Notes: generated by a model from the sequence alone, not told the origin. 21,190 nt of DNA from Flemingiibacterium sp045600005 (GCA_045600005.1 JAZRXB010000190.1:1-21190); one strand, 5' to 3'; numbered from the stretch's first letter, positions 7,041 to 15,370 are shown. Translations and numbers: made by a program.

Positions 7041-9374
7041 ATGGAAAACAGGCTGATGTTTGAAGAAATACGGGAAAGATGGCGCGCGTCGCTGACCGGC
7101 GGCGCCGACCTTGACCCGACCGACCCTGACGTCAGGCGAAGGCTGGACGCATTGGAAGCGGAGGCGAAAAGGCTCTGGTCTTCGATGGACCGGGACGCTG
7201 ACCGCAGCTGTCTGTGGGACGATCTGCCCGATCCTCACGACACCTATCGGCGCGACTGGGTGTGCTACGATTCGTTCTGCCGTCTTCACAAGCTCGTACT
7301 GGCGTATGCCACGGCGGGACACGGTCTGTATCACGATGAAAGTCTGCTCTGCGATATCACCGGTGCGCTTGCGTTCATTGACCGGAACTGGTACAACGTA
7401 AATACCCGTCATAACGGCGAGTGGTGGCACAAGGAGATCGGTCTGCCGATGCGCCTGAACGAGTGTATGCTGCTCCTTCGCGGCCGAATTCCGGAAAGCC
7501 TGTATCACGGCTTCATGCGCACGGTCGGGAGCTTCACCTCCGACCCGACCGTGATGATCCTGGACATGAAAAAGCCGCCCCGCACGACCGGAGCCAACCG
7601 CGTATGGAAATGCTATGCGCTGGCGGGATACGCCGTGCTGACGGAGGATGAAAACAGTCTCGCGGTGTGCGCCGAAGCCATCGGCGGGGTGTTTGCCTAT
7701 ACGACGGAAAAGGACGGCTTTTACCGGGACGGTTCCTTTGTCCAGCACGAAAGATTTGCCTATACCGGCGGATACGGCCGCTCCTTCATGCAGATCCTGA
7801 GCGAATATACGGCTTTACTTAAAGGAACGCCGTGGCGGCTGAAACCTCATGAAGCCGATATGCTGTCGGAGCTGATGGACAACGCTTTTGTGCCGCTGAT
7901 TCACAGGGGAGGCTGTCTCAACATGGTTCAGGGCAGGGAGATCGCCCGCGAATCTCAGGAGGAGCACATCGCCGGACATCAGATCGTCGCCGCGCTGATG
8001 CTCCTTTCGGAGAGTCTGGACGACGAGCGGCATACGAGGATGCTATGCCGGGTCAAGTACTGGATCCTGTCGGACAGCTTTCGGAGCTTCCTTGACGATG
8101 TGCCGACGGCGCTGATCGGAAAGGTCAGGACTCTGCTCCGCGACGAAACGCTGACTCCGCTGCCGCCGCCGGACGAGTGCCGGATCTATGCCGGCATGGA
8201 CCGCGTTCTGCACCGCCGGGCGCACTATACGATCGGGATCGCCATGAATTCCGTGCGGATCGGACGGTATGAATCCATCCACGACGAAAGCGTGCGCGGC
8301 TGGTACACCGGCGACGGGACCGTTTATCTCTATAACGGCGATCTGGCGCAGTATTCGGACGGTTTCTTTCCGACGGTCAACGCTTACCGGATGCCCGGCA
8401 CGACGGTTGACACCTTAGTGCGGGAGGAGAAGGGATACGGGAGTCACAATGAACCCCGCGTGAAGCATACATGGGCGGGCGGATGTCAGTTGGATCACCG
8501 CTTCGGTGCGGCCGGTATGGAGATCGAAGCCTTTGGGACGGATCTGTCCGGCAGGAAATCGTGGTTTCTCTTTGACGACGAAGCGGTGTGTCTGGGCGCG
8601 GGCATTACCTGTACCTCCGGCAGAAGGATCGAGACCATCGTGGACAACCGCAAGGTCACGCCGATCCCCTCATCCGGCGCGCCGGACGTTCCCGCCGTTT
8701 CACGGTACGACATGGGAAAACAGGGGACGCTGATCACCATCCGCGGCGCGGCGGCGGGAAGCGAAGTGAGCTATTATCTGCCCTGTGCCGGCGATGTCGA
8801 GATCCTGACCGAGGACCGGACGGACAGCTGGAAAAGCATCCAGAACCCGAACTCTCTGGAAGGCAGCGAATCAACGGCGCTGATCACCAACCGCTATGCG
8901 GCAGTCGTGCTTCCGCACGGCGTCGATCCGAAGGACGCCGCGTATCGATACGTCATCCTTCCGGGAAAGACGGCGGAGCAGCTTGGCGATTATGTGAGCG
9001 CTCCTCCCTTTGAAGTGCTGGAAAACACCGGCTGCGCACAGGCGGTCCGCCACGCGAAGCTCGGTCTGACGGCGGTAAACTTCTGGCAGGATCAGCCGCA
9101 TTCCGTCGGCGGGATCGGCTGTTCCGGCAAGGCGGCTGTGATCACGGAAAAGAGCGATACGTCTCTGACCGTCGCCATAGCGGACCCGACATGGCAGAGC
9201 GATCAGCCCCTGTCTGTCGAGATCGACGCCGCGGCGGACGCGCTTTCGGTTACGGACGAACGGATCGAAGTGATCCGGCTCGCTCCCACGATCCGGCTTC
9301 GGGTAAACCTGAAGGACGGAATGGGGCAGAGCTTTCAGTGCGCGTTCTCCCTGCCGCATGAGACGGGAAACTGA
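7041..9374 (+). CDS. Polysaccharide lyase family 8 enzyme, apparently intracellular
   Basis: The product has 777 residues; AAGGAG (7026-7031) lies 9 nt before the ATG. The fold is that of hyaluronate/chondroitin AC/xanthan lyases: an alpha/alpha toroid for about the first 360 residues (NWYNV at 116, NGEWWHKEIGLP at 125-136, TGANR at 183-187, SFVQHERFAYTGGYGR at 232-247), then beta-sandwich domains. Counting against Streptococcus pneumoniae hyaluronate lyase from memory (Asn349, His399, Tyr408, Arg462), the equivalents are Asn186, His236, Tyr245 and Arg299 with identical spacing, and the Trp291/Trp292 patch is Trp128/Trp129. The third patch residue, Phe343, falls on Pro180. The enzyme should cleave uronic acid-containing polysaccharide by beta-elimination. 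The TGANR form leans toward the xanthan/chondroitin AC side, but substrate is open. The N-terminus is charged, with no signal peptide, so it likely acts on imported oligosaccharides. No GH88 partner is in the window. Confidence 0.9.
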   Translation: MENRLMFEEIRERWRASLTGGADLDPTDPDVRRRLDALEAEAKRLWSSMDRDADRSCLWDDLPDPHDTYRRDWVCYDSFCRLHKLVLAYATAGHGLYHDESLLCDITGALAFIDRNWYNVNTRHNGEWWHKEIGLPMRLNECMLLLRGRIPESLYHGFMRTVGSFTSDPTVMILDMKKPPRTTGANRVWKCYALAGYAVLTEDENSLAVCAEAIGGVFAYTTEKDGFYRDGSFVQHERFAYTGGYGRSFMQILSEYTALLKGTPWRLKPHEADMLSELMDNAFVPLIHRGGCLNMVQGREIARESQEEHIAGHQIVAALMLLSESLDDERHTRMLCRVKYWILSDSFRSFLDDVPTALIGKVRTLLRDETLTPLPPPDECRIYAGMDRVLHRRAHYTIGIAMNSVRIGRYESIHDESVRGWYTGDGTVYLYNGDLAQYSDGFFPTVNAYRMPGTTVDTLVREEKGYGSHNEPRVKHTWAGGCQLDHRFGAAGMEIEAFGTDLSGRKSWFLFDDEAVCLGAGITCTSGRRIETIVDNRKVTPIPSSGAPDVPAVSRYDMGKQGTLITIRGAAAGSEVSYYLPCAGDVEILTEDRTDSWKSIQNPNSLEGSESTALITNRYAAVVLPHGVDPKDAAYRYVILPGKTAEQLGDYVSAPPFEVLENTGCAQAVRHAKLGLTAVNFWQDQPHSVGGIGCSGKAAVITEKSDTSLTVAIADPTWQSDQPLSVEIDAAADALSVTDERIEVIRLAPTIRLRVNLKDGMGQSFQCAFSLPHETGN

Positions 9375-9399
9375 GCCGGATGCCGCACATCCGGCTCAG
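9371..9399. terminator. Strong hairpin between convergent lyase and permease genes
   Basis: CTGAGCCGGATG (9371-9382) and its exact complement CATCCGGCTCAG (9388-9399) form a 12-bp perfect stem with a CCGCA loop. It starts one base before the lyase stop codon. Only weak T runs follow on either strand (GTTTCCC on the minus strand), so it is better called a transcript-end stabiliser or imperfect bidirectional terminator than a classic one. Confidence 0.55.
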
Positions 9400-9432
9400 C
9401 GCGAACGGGATGGGATGGAGATGAACCGAAAG

Positions 9433-12066
9433 CTACTCCTTCATGCGCGTGACGATGGAAGCGGACTTCGTGATCCTGTACATGGCCGTTCCCGACAGGA
9501 CCGAGACCGCGATACATACCGCCAGTGCGATAACGCCGGAGATCCAGTTCAGCTTCACCAGCGCGTCCATGGCGATACTGACAAGGACGGCGAGAAGCGG
9601 GAATCCGGCGCACACGGTGAGAAGCACCGCCATGCCGCCGCTGTACAGACTTTCGGCGAGCAGCATCCGCCGCAGCTGCTTTTCGGTCATGCCCACCGCT
9701 TCCAGCATCGCGAATTCCCGTCTGCGCTCTGCGGCGGAGGACAGAGCGGTGTTGACGATGTTCAGCGCGCCGATGAGGAAGATCATGGCGGCGAGACTGT
9801 ATCCGACGGTCTGAATGGCAAGCACGGTCTGCTTCATCTGATTCATGCCGTCCATGCGTCCGTCGATCCCGGCAGAGCAGGACAGCGTTTCCATCGCGGC
9901 CAGTCCCGATTCTCTGGCTTCGGCGAGCGCGCGCGCCTGCGATGCTTCATCGACTTCGACGGCGAAGAGGTCGTTTAACCTTTCAAGCTCGGTTCGCAGA
10001 AGATCGTAACAGCCGTCCTTCGCGTTGACCAGCAGGACAGCCGTCAGCCCTTCGCCGAATTCGGCTAAGAACGCGCTTTCCGGCATATACAGCACCGCGC
10101 GGTTGACGTCCTTGTCGATCCATCCGGTTATGCCGATCGTCGGACCGAGGACATGACTTGCGACGATCCGATAGGAACCGCTTCTAAACTTTGCCGTATC
10201 GCCGTCACGGAAATGGGAGAAAGCGCACGGGTTTCCCTGACGGTCGGTGATACCGGCAGTATTGCCGCCGTCGTAGACTGCGTATCCGGTTTCATAACCT
10301 TTTCCGAGCGCCTGACCGTCGGCGATCATGACCCGCTCAAACAGCCCGTCCGGGATGCTCACGATGAGCGTGTCCATCCGCCCGGACCGCATCCGTTCAA
10401 GGATCGGCCAGCTGTCGTAATACGGGTATTCGCTTTTCAGAACGTCCAGCTCGTTCCGGGCCGCCTGCGGCGTCTGCATTTCGGTCATGGCGCACCGGAT
10501 CTTCCAGACCTTTTCCGTATAGATCGACTGCTCGACCGCTTTTACATAGTCTTCTCCCAGCCCGACGCCGCCGTCCGCGCGAAAACCGATCGTGAACGTT
10601 TCCGTTCCGCCTTCATACCGACAGGTGTGGTCGAGCTTCACGATATAGTCCGCAAACTGCATTCCCGCTTCCGTATAGGCGATCAGGTAATCGCACAGCG
10701 TGGAGATCAGCATGAACAGGATGACCGACACCGACATGGACAGCGCCGTGATGATCGTCTTCCGACGGTTCCGGGAAATGGCGTACCTTGCCATCCGACC
10801 CGCGTTCGGCGTGACGTTCAGACGGGTGAAGTTTTTCTTTCGCACATACCGTCCCGGCAGATCGGCGGCGGGGGAATAGTCGACCGCCGCAATGGGCGTG
10901 AGCGATTTCAGTCTGTTCAGCGGTCGGGTCGCCGACCAGAGCAGCGTGAAGCCCGTCAGGAGAACCGTCATCAGCGGGATCAGAGGGTTGAATTCAAACC
11001 GCAGTCCCTCGTAGGAGAGCGCCGAAAACAACAACGGCGACAATAATTTCCATCCGATGAAATAGCCCGCCGTCACCCCTAACGGAAGCGTTCCGGCGAA
11101 CAGGAGCAGCGACTGCATCACGATCATCCGGCGCATCTGTTTGTGCGTCATGCCGATGACGTTCATCAGCCCGAACGCCTGCATATCCTGCGTCAGCGCG
11201 ATGGAGTAGATGTTGTAAATGAGCAGGAACGAACAGAGAAACACCACTGCTGCGGAAAACAGGATCAGAAAGAGCCCGGCGGGATTCAGCGCTTTGTGTA
11301 AAGAGGCTTCGAGATACGCCGTATTCAGCCCGCCGAACGCTTTTGCCTCCGGCTGACGGCAGTCCGCGAGGGTTTCGCCGACAAGCCTGTCGTATTTTTC
11401 CGTCGGGTTCAGTCCGTTCCGGAACCGGAAGTAGACATTCAACCCCTCATAGGAAAAACCATAGGTTTCCGAAAGGGTTTCGCTGTACCGCATCACGACC
11501 CGCAGCTGCGCGTCGGAGCGGCTTTTCATCAGTCCGCTGACCTTGAATTCCTCATAGGCGGCGCCGGGCGTGTCTCCGGCATAACGGATATAGTAAAGCC
11601 CGACGATATCGCCTGCTCTCGTATCCGGGAAGTACAGGGGATTCACCATAATTTCCGTATCGTTTTCGGGAAAGCGCCCTTCGATCACGTCGGTGTAGAA
11701 ATGCTGCAGGTCCTCCGCCTTTTCCACCGCGCGGATGGAATCGTAGGAGCGGGTCACACCTTCCTCTGTCAGGGCATACTGCGTCACGTTGGAGGAGATC
11801 ACCGCTTCCGATACGTCATTTGACTGCCGCACCGCGTCCCGCAGCTCCTCGCCGGAAAGCATAAAAGCCGTCCCGCGCAGATAGCCGTGGTAATCCGTTC
11901 CCGAAGCCATCCGCAGCATCAGGGAGTAGGCGGAGATCATGTTGACCGAAATGCTCACGATGGTCATGAACAGCACCATCGTTAAGAGGATCGCCGCACA
12001 GATCACGCCGGAGCGGGCTTTTTTCGCGGTGATGCGGCGCACCGCCAGTTTTGTGACCGCGTTCAT
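9433..12066 (-). CDS. FtsX/MacB-type ABC transporter permease with two FtsX modules
   Basis: The 877-residue product starts with an ATG overlapping the ATPase stop (ATGA). I see eight likely membrane segments in two sets of four: about 19-41, 264-289, 319-338 and 359-379, then 437-460, ~757-783, ~810-835 and ~843-863. Each set has a large extracytoplasmic domain of roughly 220-300 residues after its first helix. FtsX signatures recur: QAFGLMNVIGMTHKQMRRM in the first module and EFAMLEAVGMTEKQLRRML in the second. Such transporters usually act as mechanotransmitters that pull lipids, lipoproteins or antimicrobial compounds from the membrane, powered by the ATPase encoded just before it. This is larger than BceB-type permeases (~650 residues). 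It probably serves in envelope stress or peptide resistance, since its operon carries a two-component system. Confidence 0.85.
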   Translation of the reverse strand: MNAVTKLAVRRITAKKARSGVICAAILLTMVLFMTIVSISVNMISAYSLMLRMASGTDYHGYLRGTAFMLSGEELRDAVRQSNDVSEAVISSNVTQYALTEEGVTRSYDSIRAVEKAEDLQHFYTDVIEGRFPENDTEIMVNPLYFPDTRAGDIVGLYYIRYAGDTPGAAYEEFKVSGLMKSRSDAQLRVVMRYSETLSETYGFSYEGLNVYFRFRNGLNPTEKYDRLVGETLADCRQPEAKAFGGLNTAYLEASLHKALNPAGLFLILFSAAVVFLCSFLLIYNIYSIALTQDMQAFGLMNVIGMTHKQMRRMIVMQSLLLFAGTLPLGVTAGYFIGWKLLSPLLFSALSYEGLRFEFNPLIPLMTVLLTGFTLLWSATRPLNRLKSLTPIAAVDYSPAADLPGRYVRKKNFTRLNVTPNAGRMARYAISRNRRKTIITALSMSVSVILFMLISTLCDYLIAYTEAGMQFADYIVKLDHTCRYEGGTETFTIGFRADGGVGLGEDYVKAVEQSIYTEKVWKIRCAMTEMQTPQAARNELDVLKSEYPYYDSWPILERMRSGRMDTLIVSIPDGLFERVMIADGQALGKGYETGYAVYDGGNTAGITDRQGNPCAFSHFRDGDTAKFRSGSYRIVASHVLGPTIGITGWIDKDVNRAVLYMPESAFLAEFGEGLTAVLLVNAKDGCYDLLRTELERLNDLFAVEVDEASQARALAEARESGLAAMETLSCSAGIDGRMDGMNQMKQTVLAIQTVGYSLAAMIFLIGALNIVNTALSSAAERRREFAMLEAVGMTEKQLRRMLLAESLYSGGMAVLLTVCAGFPLLAVLVSIAMDALVKLNWISGVIALAVCIAVSVLSGTAMYRITKSASIVTRMKE

Positions 12067-12743
12067 TCTGCCGCCCCGCTGTCGCTCACGATCCGTCCGT
12101 CCTCAATGCGGATCCGGCGGGAGGTCATCTGCGCCAGCTCCTCGTTGTGCGTGACGACCACGATGGTCTGCGCGAACTTCTCGTTCAGCGAAGCCAGCGT
12201 CAGCATCACGCCCATTCCGGTCTTCGAGTCCAGATTCCCCGTCGGTTCATCGGCGAGAATGATGTGCGGCTTTGTGATGAGCGCACGCGCGATCGCCGCC
12301 CGCTGCTGCTGTCCTCCCGAAAGCTGAGAGGGCAGGGCGTTCTTTTTTTCCTCCATGCCGAGCGTACAAAGCAGTTCGTCCACCTCGTCAGAGTCCGCGT
12401 CCGTGCCGTCCAGTCCGAGCGGAAGCGTGATGTTCTCCCACACGTTCAGGTTCGGGATGAGATTGTACCTCTGGAACACGAATCCGATGCACCGGCGGCG
12501 GAATACCGTCAGCGGGTCGGGCGCGAGCGAATACAGGTCGGTCCCGTCGATGAAGACCTTTCCGGCTGTCGGAATATCCAGCCCGCCAAGCAGATGCAGA
12601 AGCGTGGATTTGCCGCTTCCGCTGGAACCGACGATGGAAACGAATTCGCCGCGGTCGACGGACAGCGATACGCCGTCAAGCGCGCGCACCTCCGTTTTTC
12701 CCGCGGTGTAGATCTTCGTGAGATTTTCTGTCTGAATCAGCAT
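12063..12743 (-). CDS. ABC transporter ATPase of the MacB/LolD/BceA type
   Basis: The start is ATG 12741-12743, because AGGAGG (12751-12756) lies 7 nt before it; the longer frame to 12773 has no ribosome site. The product has 226 residues, typical for the family. Walker A is GSSGSGKST at 39-47, the Q-loop Gln is at 91 (FVFQRYN), the signature LSGGQQQ is at 141-147, Walker B is IILADEP at 161-167 and the switch His is at 199 (VVTHN). The block FVFQRYNLIPNLNVWENI is characteristic of the LolD/MacB/BceA group that partners FtsX permeases, and the permease gene overlaps its stop codon. It acts at the inner membrane face as a dimer energising that permease. Confidence 0.92.
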   Translation of the reverse strand: MLIQTENLTKIYTAGKTEVRALDGVSLSVDRGEFVSIVGSSGSGKSTLLHLLGGLDIPTAGKVFIDGTDLYSLAPDPLTVFRRRCIGFVFQRYNLIPNLNVWENITLPLGLDGTDADSDEVDELLCTLGMEEKKNALPSQLSGGQQQRAAIARALITKPHIILADEPTGNLDSKTGMGVMLTLASLNEKFAQTIVVVTHNEELAQMTSRRIRIEDGRIVSDSGAAE

Positions 12744-12771
12744 GAAACTGCCTCCTTTTCGTGATATTCTC

Positions 12772-12829
12772 ATTGTACAGAGACAATCTGTCTGAAATAT
12801 GACGAAATCTTACAGTCCCGAAAGATTTC
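12772..12829 (-). promoter_or_regulatory. Gap between kinase and ATPase genes: inverted repeats and possible second promoter
   Basis: Directly at the kinase stop, GAAATCTT (12804-12811) faces AAGATTTC (12822-12829), an 8-bp perfect inverted repeat with a 10-nt spacer. Nearer the ATPase are TACAAT on the minus strand (12772-12777), a fair -10 box with a poor -35, and a small AGAC-N5-GTCT dyad just upstream of it. Response regulators of BceR type commonly bind dyads upstream of the transporter genes they induce, so this 84-nt gap may hold the regulated promoter. That role is inference. Confidence 0.4.
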
Positions 12830-13793
12830 ATGAAACCGGCAGAAAAACGGTGAAGGTACTGCCGCTTTCATCAGACCTTGCGGACACCCGTCCGCCCTCG
12901 GCGTTCAGGATGTTCGCGGTCAGGTATAAGCCGATGCCCACGCCGCTCTGATTTTCCGCTTTCTTTCCGTGTGAGTTTTTAACGCGCGTGTTCTTTCCGC
13001 GATAGAAGCGCTTCCAGATACTCGGCAGCTCCTCCTCCGGGATGCCGCCGCCCTGATCGGTCACGTCGACCCGCACGAACTGGTCATATGCGCAGGCGGC
13101 GACCGTGATCCCGCTTCCTTCCGGCGCGTATTTCACGGCGTTGTCGAGGATGTTGCCGAGCGCTTCCGCCGTCCAGCGAAGGTCAAAGCGGGCGGTCAGC
13201 CCGTCCGGGACCTCGCATCGGATGGTCATGTTATTCGCGTCGGCGGCTGCGAAATTCGCTTCGATCACCTGCCGCAGGAGCTCCCTCACGGAGTTTTCGC
13301 CCGGCGCGAGATTTTCCGCGATCAGCCCGCCCTCGCATTTTGCCAGCTTCGTCAGCGATTCCATGAGAAACGCGAGCTTTTCGGTCTGCGCGCGGATGAT
13401 ATCGCCGTTTTCGGACAGCTCCGTGTACATCAGAATGGAGGAAAGCGGCGTTTTCGACTGATGGGCGATGTCGGAGACGAGGGAGGATATGCTCCGGCAG
13501 CTGTCCTGCACCTTTTTCTCCCGTGTTTCCAGCTCGCAGAGCCGCAGGATCAGCCGCCGTTCGGTAGGCGTGAGGGTCTCGTCCGCCATGGCGGACGCAC
13601 TTTCGCCGCCGAGGATCCGCTCGAAACGGTCAAAAATGCGGTCATGCTTCCGTTTTTCCGAAAGAAAATACGCGCCGCAGACCGCGAAAACGGCGAGAAG
13701 ATAGCCGAAGATCAGCCACGAAGACTCAGTAAACTGCCACAGGACGAAAAATATCGCCGAAATGCCGCATAATCCGGCCGTGCAGACGATCAT
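12828..13793 (-). CDS. Sensor histidine kinase with short-loop (intramembrane-sensing, BceS-like) N-terminus
   Basis: The start is ATG 13791-13793, overlapping the regulator stop as ATGA; the longer frame upstream is the regulator read out of frame. The product has 321 residues. Two membrane helices (about 3-20 and 26-44) are separated by only five or so residues, so there is almost no outside domain. The phosphoacceptor is His111 in DIAHQSKTPLSS, the N box has Asn214 and Asn218 (LGNILDNAVKYA), the G1 box is DQGGG (246-250) and the G2 box is GVGIGLYL (284-291). Kinases with this topology generally do not sense ligands alone but through the partner ABC transporter, here encoded just downstream. 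It should phosphorylate the regulator encoded directly upstream. Confidence 0.9.
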   Translation of the reverse strand: MIVCTAGLCGISAIFFVLWQFTESSWLIFGYLLAVFAVCGAYFLSEKRKHDRIFDRFERILGGESASAMADETLTPTERRLILRLCELETREKKVQDSCRSISSLVSDIAHQSKTPLSSILMYTELSENGDIIRAQTEKLAFLMESLTKLAKCEGGLIAENLAPGENSVRELLRQVIEANFAAADANNMTIRCEVPDGLTARFDLRWTAEALGNILDNAVKYAPEGSGITVAACAYDQFVRVDVTDQGGGIPEEELPSIWKRFYRGKNTRVKNSHGKKAENQSGVGIGLYLTANILNAEGGRVSARSDESGSTFTVFLPVS

Positions 13794-14452
13794 GTCTTCG
13801 CTCCTTTCCAGACATAGCCGAGTCCGTAGACCGTGCCGATGCAGTCCGCGCCCAGCTTGTCCCGCAGGCGCTTCACTGTCACGGACAGCGCGTTTTCGTC
13901 GATGTAATCGGAATCGCACGCCCAGATCCTGTCGACGAGGGTCTGCCGTTCCAGGATCTGCCCTTTGTGCGCGCAGAAAACCGCCAGCAGCTTCTGTTCC
14001 GTCGGACTGAAAATCACGCGCGCGCCGTCCGCCGAAAAATTCAGCTCGGTGAAGTCGAAACGGAAGCGGCGGTCCTCGTACACATGGTTCGGCGAACGTT
14101 TCCGCAGAGCCGCGGCGATCCGTTCCTGTAAGACCGTCAGCGAAAACGGCTTTTTTACGTAATCGCACGCGCCCGCACGGAACGCGGAAACCTCGTCAAG
14201 CTCCGAGTCGCGGACGGTGAGGAAGATCACGGGAACATCCTCCGACGCCGTGAACTCGCGGCACAGTCCGATCCCGCTTCCGTCCGGCAGATTGCAGTCG
14301 AGAAGGATCAGATCAAAACGGTTTTTTCCGAACAAACGCCGCGCTCCGGCGCAGTCGGACGCCGCGTATGGCGTTATCTCCGCGGTTTTCAGCGCGGTTT
14401 CAAGCCCTTCTCTGAGGGCGTCGTCGTCTTCCACGATGAGGATATGTTTCAT
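13790..14452 (-). CDS. OmpR-family response regulator
   Basis: The product has 220 residues. The receiver domain covers about 1-115: acidic pocket Glu8/Asp9/Asp10, phosphorylation site Asp52 (LILLDCNLPDGSG), Thr79 and Lys101 (YVKKPFS). The winged-helix DNA-binding domain follows, with FSPTEQKLLAVF, then the recognition helix region ENALSVTVKRLRDKLG and the wing GTVYGLGYVW. A CTCCTTT complement (AAAGGAG, about 14463-14469) lies 10 nt before the ATG. It is first in the operon, followed by kinase, ATPase and permease, and probably controls the transporter genes and perhaps its own promoter. Confidence 0.92.
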   Translation of the reverse strand: MKHILIVEDDDALREGLETALKTAEITPYAASDCAGARRLFGKNRFDLILLDCNLPDGSGIGLCREFTASEDVPVIFLTVRDSELDEVSAFRAGACDYVKKPFSLTVLQERIAAALRKRSPNHVYEDRRFRFDFTELNFSADGARVIFSPTEQKLLAVFCAHKGQILERQTLVDRIWACDSDYIDENALSVTVKRLRDKLGADCIGTVYGLGYVWKGAKT

Positions 14453-14496
14453 GTATCAGCCGCTCCTTTCCGGTGCAGATCGGTTCTGCTGTTACT

Positions 14497-14525
14497 ATTA
14501 TACCATGCAATTGTGAACAATGAAA
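14497..14525 (-). promoter_or_regulatory. Promoter of the two-component/transporter operon
   Basis: On the minus strand TATAAT (14497-14502) is preceded by TG one base away (extended -10), with a weak TTTCAT -35 (14520-14525) at 17 bp. A small dyad, ATTGT-GA-ACAAT (about 14510-14521), lies between them and could bind the regulator. The leader is about 40 nt. Confidence 0.55.
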
Positions 14526-14581
14526 TATCTGCGGACCGGGTGTTTCGGTTTTTCTGTGCGGTCATGGAGGGAGTTCGGCAC

Positions 14582-14610
14582 TTGACAGAAAAACGGAATT
14601 GTGCTATCAT
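14582..14610 (+). promoter_or_regulatory. Promoter of the DUF5714 gene
   Basis: TTGACA (14582-14587) and TATCAT (14605-14610) are 17 bp apart. The -10 box is buried in a perfect palindrome (next entry). The leader also holds a small hairpin, CCGCAG-CGA-CTGCGG (14625-14639). It is divergent from the two-component promoter, with about 80 bp between the two -10 boxes' outer elements. Confidence 0.7.
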
Positions 14611-14620
14611 GATAGCACAA
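14599..14620. promoter_or_regulatory. Perfect 22-bp palindromic operator over the -10 box
   Basis: TTGTGCTATCA at 14599-14609 is followed at once by its exact reverse complement at 14610-14620, with no spacer and no mismatch. It covers the -10 box and the start site of the DUF5714 promoter, the classic place for a repressor dimer (GntR, TetR, MarR or Rrf2 type). No gene in the window is an obvious owner: the MerR gene downstream has its own promoter of different type. Confidence 0.75.
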
Positions 14621-14671
14621 TCCGCCGCAGCGACTGCGGTGATCATTTTACAGGACGAAGGATGTGATCTC

Positions 14672-15370
14672 ATGAAGGAAGAATGTCTCATCTGCGCTTC
14701 TCCCCTTGAATACTTGACGGAAGATACTCCGATGGAGTGCGTGATCTGCCATAAAAAAGAACTCAGCAAGACCCGCTGTGTGAAAGGTCACTACGTCTGT
14801 GACGAATGCCATACGAAAGGCATCGACAGTATCTTCGGCGTGTGCCTTGCCCAAACATCGAAAAATCCCGTGGAGATCATCGAAAAAATGATGAAGCTCC
14901 CGTTCTGCCATATGCACGGTCCGGAACATCATATCATGGTCGGCGCGGCGCTCCTGACGGCGTATCGGAACGCGGGCGGCGAGCTTGATCTTGTAAGTGC
15001 GCTGACGGAAATGAAGAACCGCGGCGGAAGCGTTCCCGGAGGAGCTTGCGGATTCTGGGGCGCGTGCGGAGCCGGTATCAGCTCGGGAATGTTCGTCTCC
15101 ATTCTTTCCGGCTCCACGCCGCTTGCCGGGAAGCCGTGGGGACTCTCCAACCGGATGACCGCAAAGTCACTCGAGGCCATCGGTTCGGTTGGCGGACCGC
15201 GCTGCTGCAAGCGCGATTCCTTTCTTTCCGTTCTTTCCGCCGTCGACTTTGTAAAAGAGCATTTCGGCGTGGAAATGGAAAAAACGGAGATCGTCTGCGA
15301 ATTTTCCGCAGGGAACAAACAGTGTCTCGGCGCGCGCTGTCCTTTCTCAAAGGCAAATCACAAAGGCTGA
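14672..15370 (+). CDS. DUF5714-type cysteine-rich protein of unknown function
   Basis: The start is ATG 14672; upstream frame text is the promoter and operator, so longer versions are not real. The product has 232 residues with 16 cysteines. The N-terminus looks like a zinc ribbon or rubredoxin-like knuckle: CLIC (5-8), CVIC (23-26), Cys36 and CDEC (43-46). Then come HMHGPEHHI (80-88), a glycine-rich GGACGFWGACGAG (123-135), PRCCKR (176-181) and a C-terminal Cys209/Cys218/Cys223 set. I recognise the pattern as DUF5714, found in anaerobic Firmicutes and methanogenic archaea, with no established function known to me. The cysteines suggest bound zinc plus possibly an iron-sulfur cluster or another metal. 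It is a single-gene unit with its own promoter, tight operator and terminator, so it likely responds to a specific signal. Confidence 0.8.
   Translation: MKEECLICASPLEYLTEDTPMECVICHKKELSKTRCVKGHYVCDECHTKGIDSIFGVCLAQTSKNPVEIIEKMMKLPFCHMHGPEHHIMVGAALLTAYRNAGGELDLVSALTEMKNRGGSVPGGACGFWGACGAGISSGMFVSILSGSTPLAGKPWGLSNRMTAKSLEAIGSVGGPRCCKRDSFLSVLSAVDFVKEHFGVEMEKTEIVCEFSAGNKQCLGARCPFSKANHKG

Noticed and set aside
6834..7748. 304-codon - strand frame over the oxidoreductase-lyase junction
   Set aside because: It is antisense to two genes with clear catalytic motifs. Codon bias of GC-rich genes creates such shadows.
12147..12764. 205-codon + strand frame over the ABC ATPase
   Set aside because: Antisense to an ATPase with all its signature motifs.
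13794..14168. Upstream extension of the histidine kinase frame to 446 codons
   Set aside because: The extension is the response regulator gene read out of frame. The ATGA overlap at 13790-13793 and the first membrane helix mark the true start.
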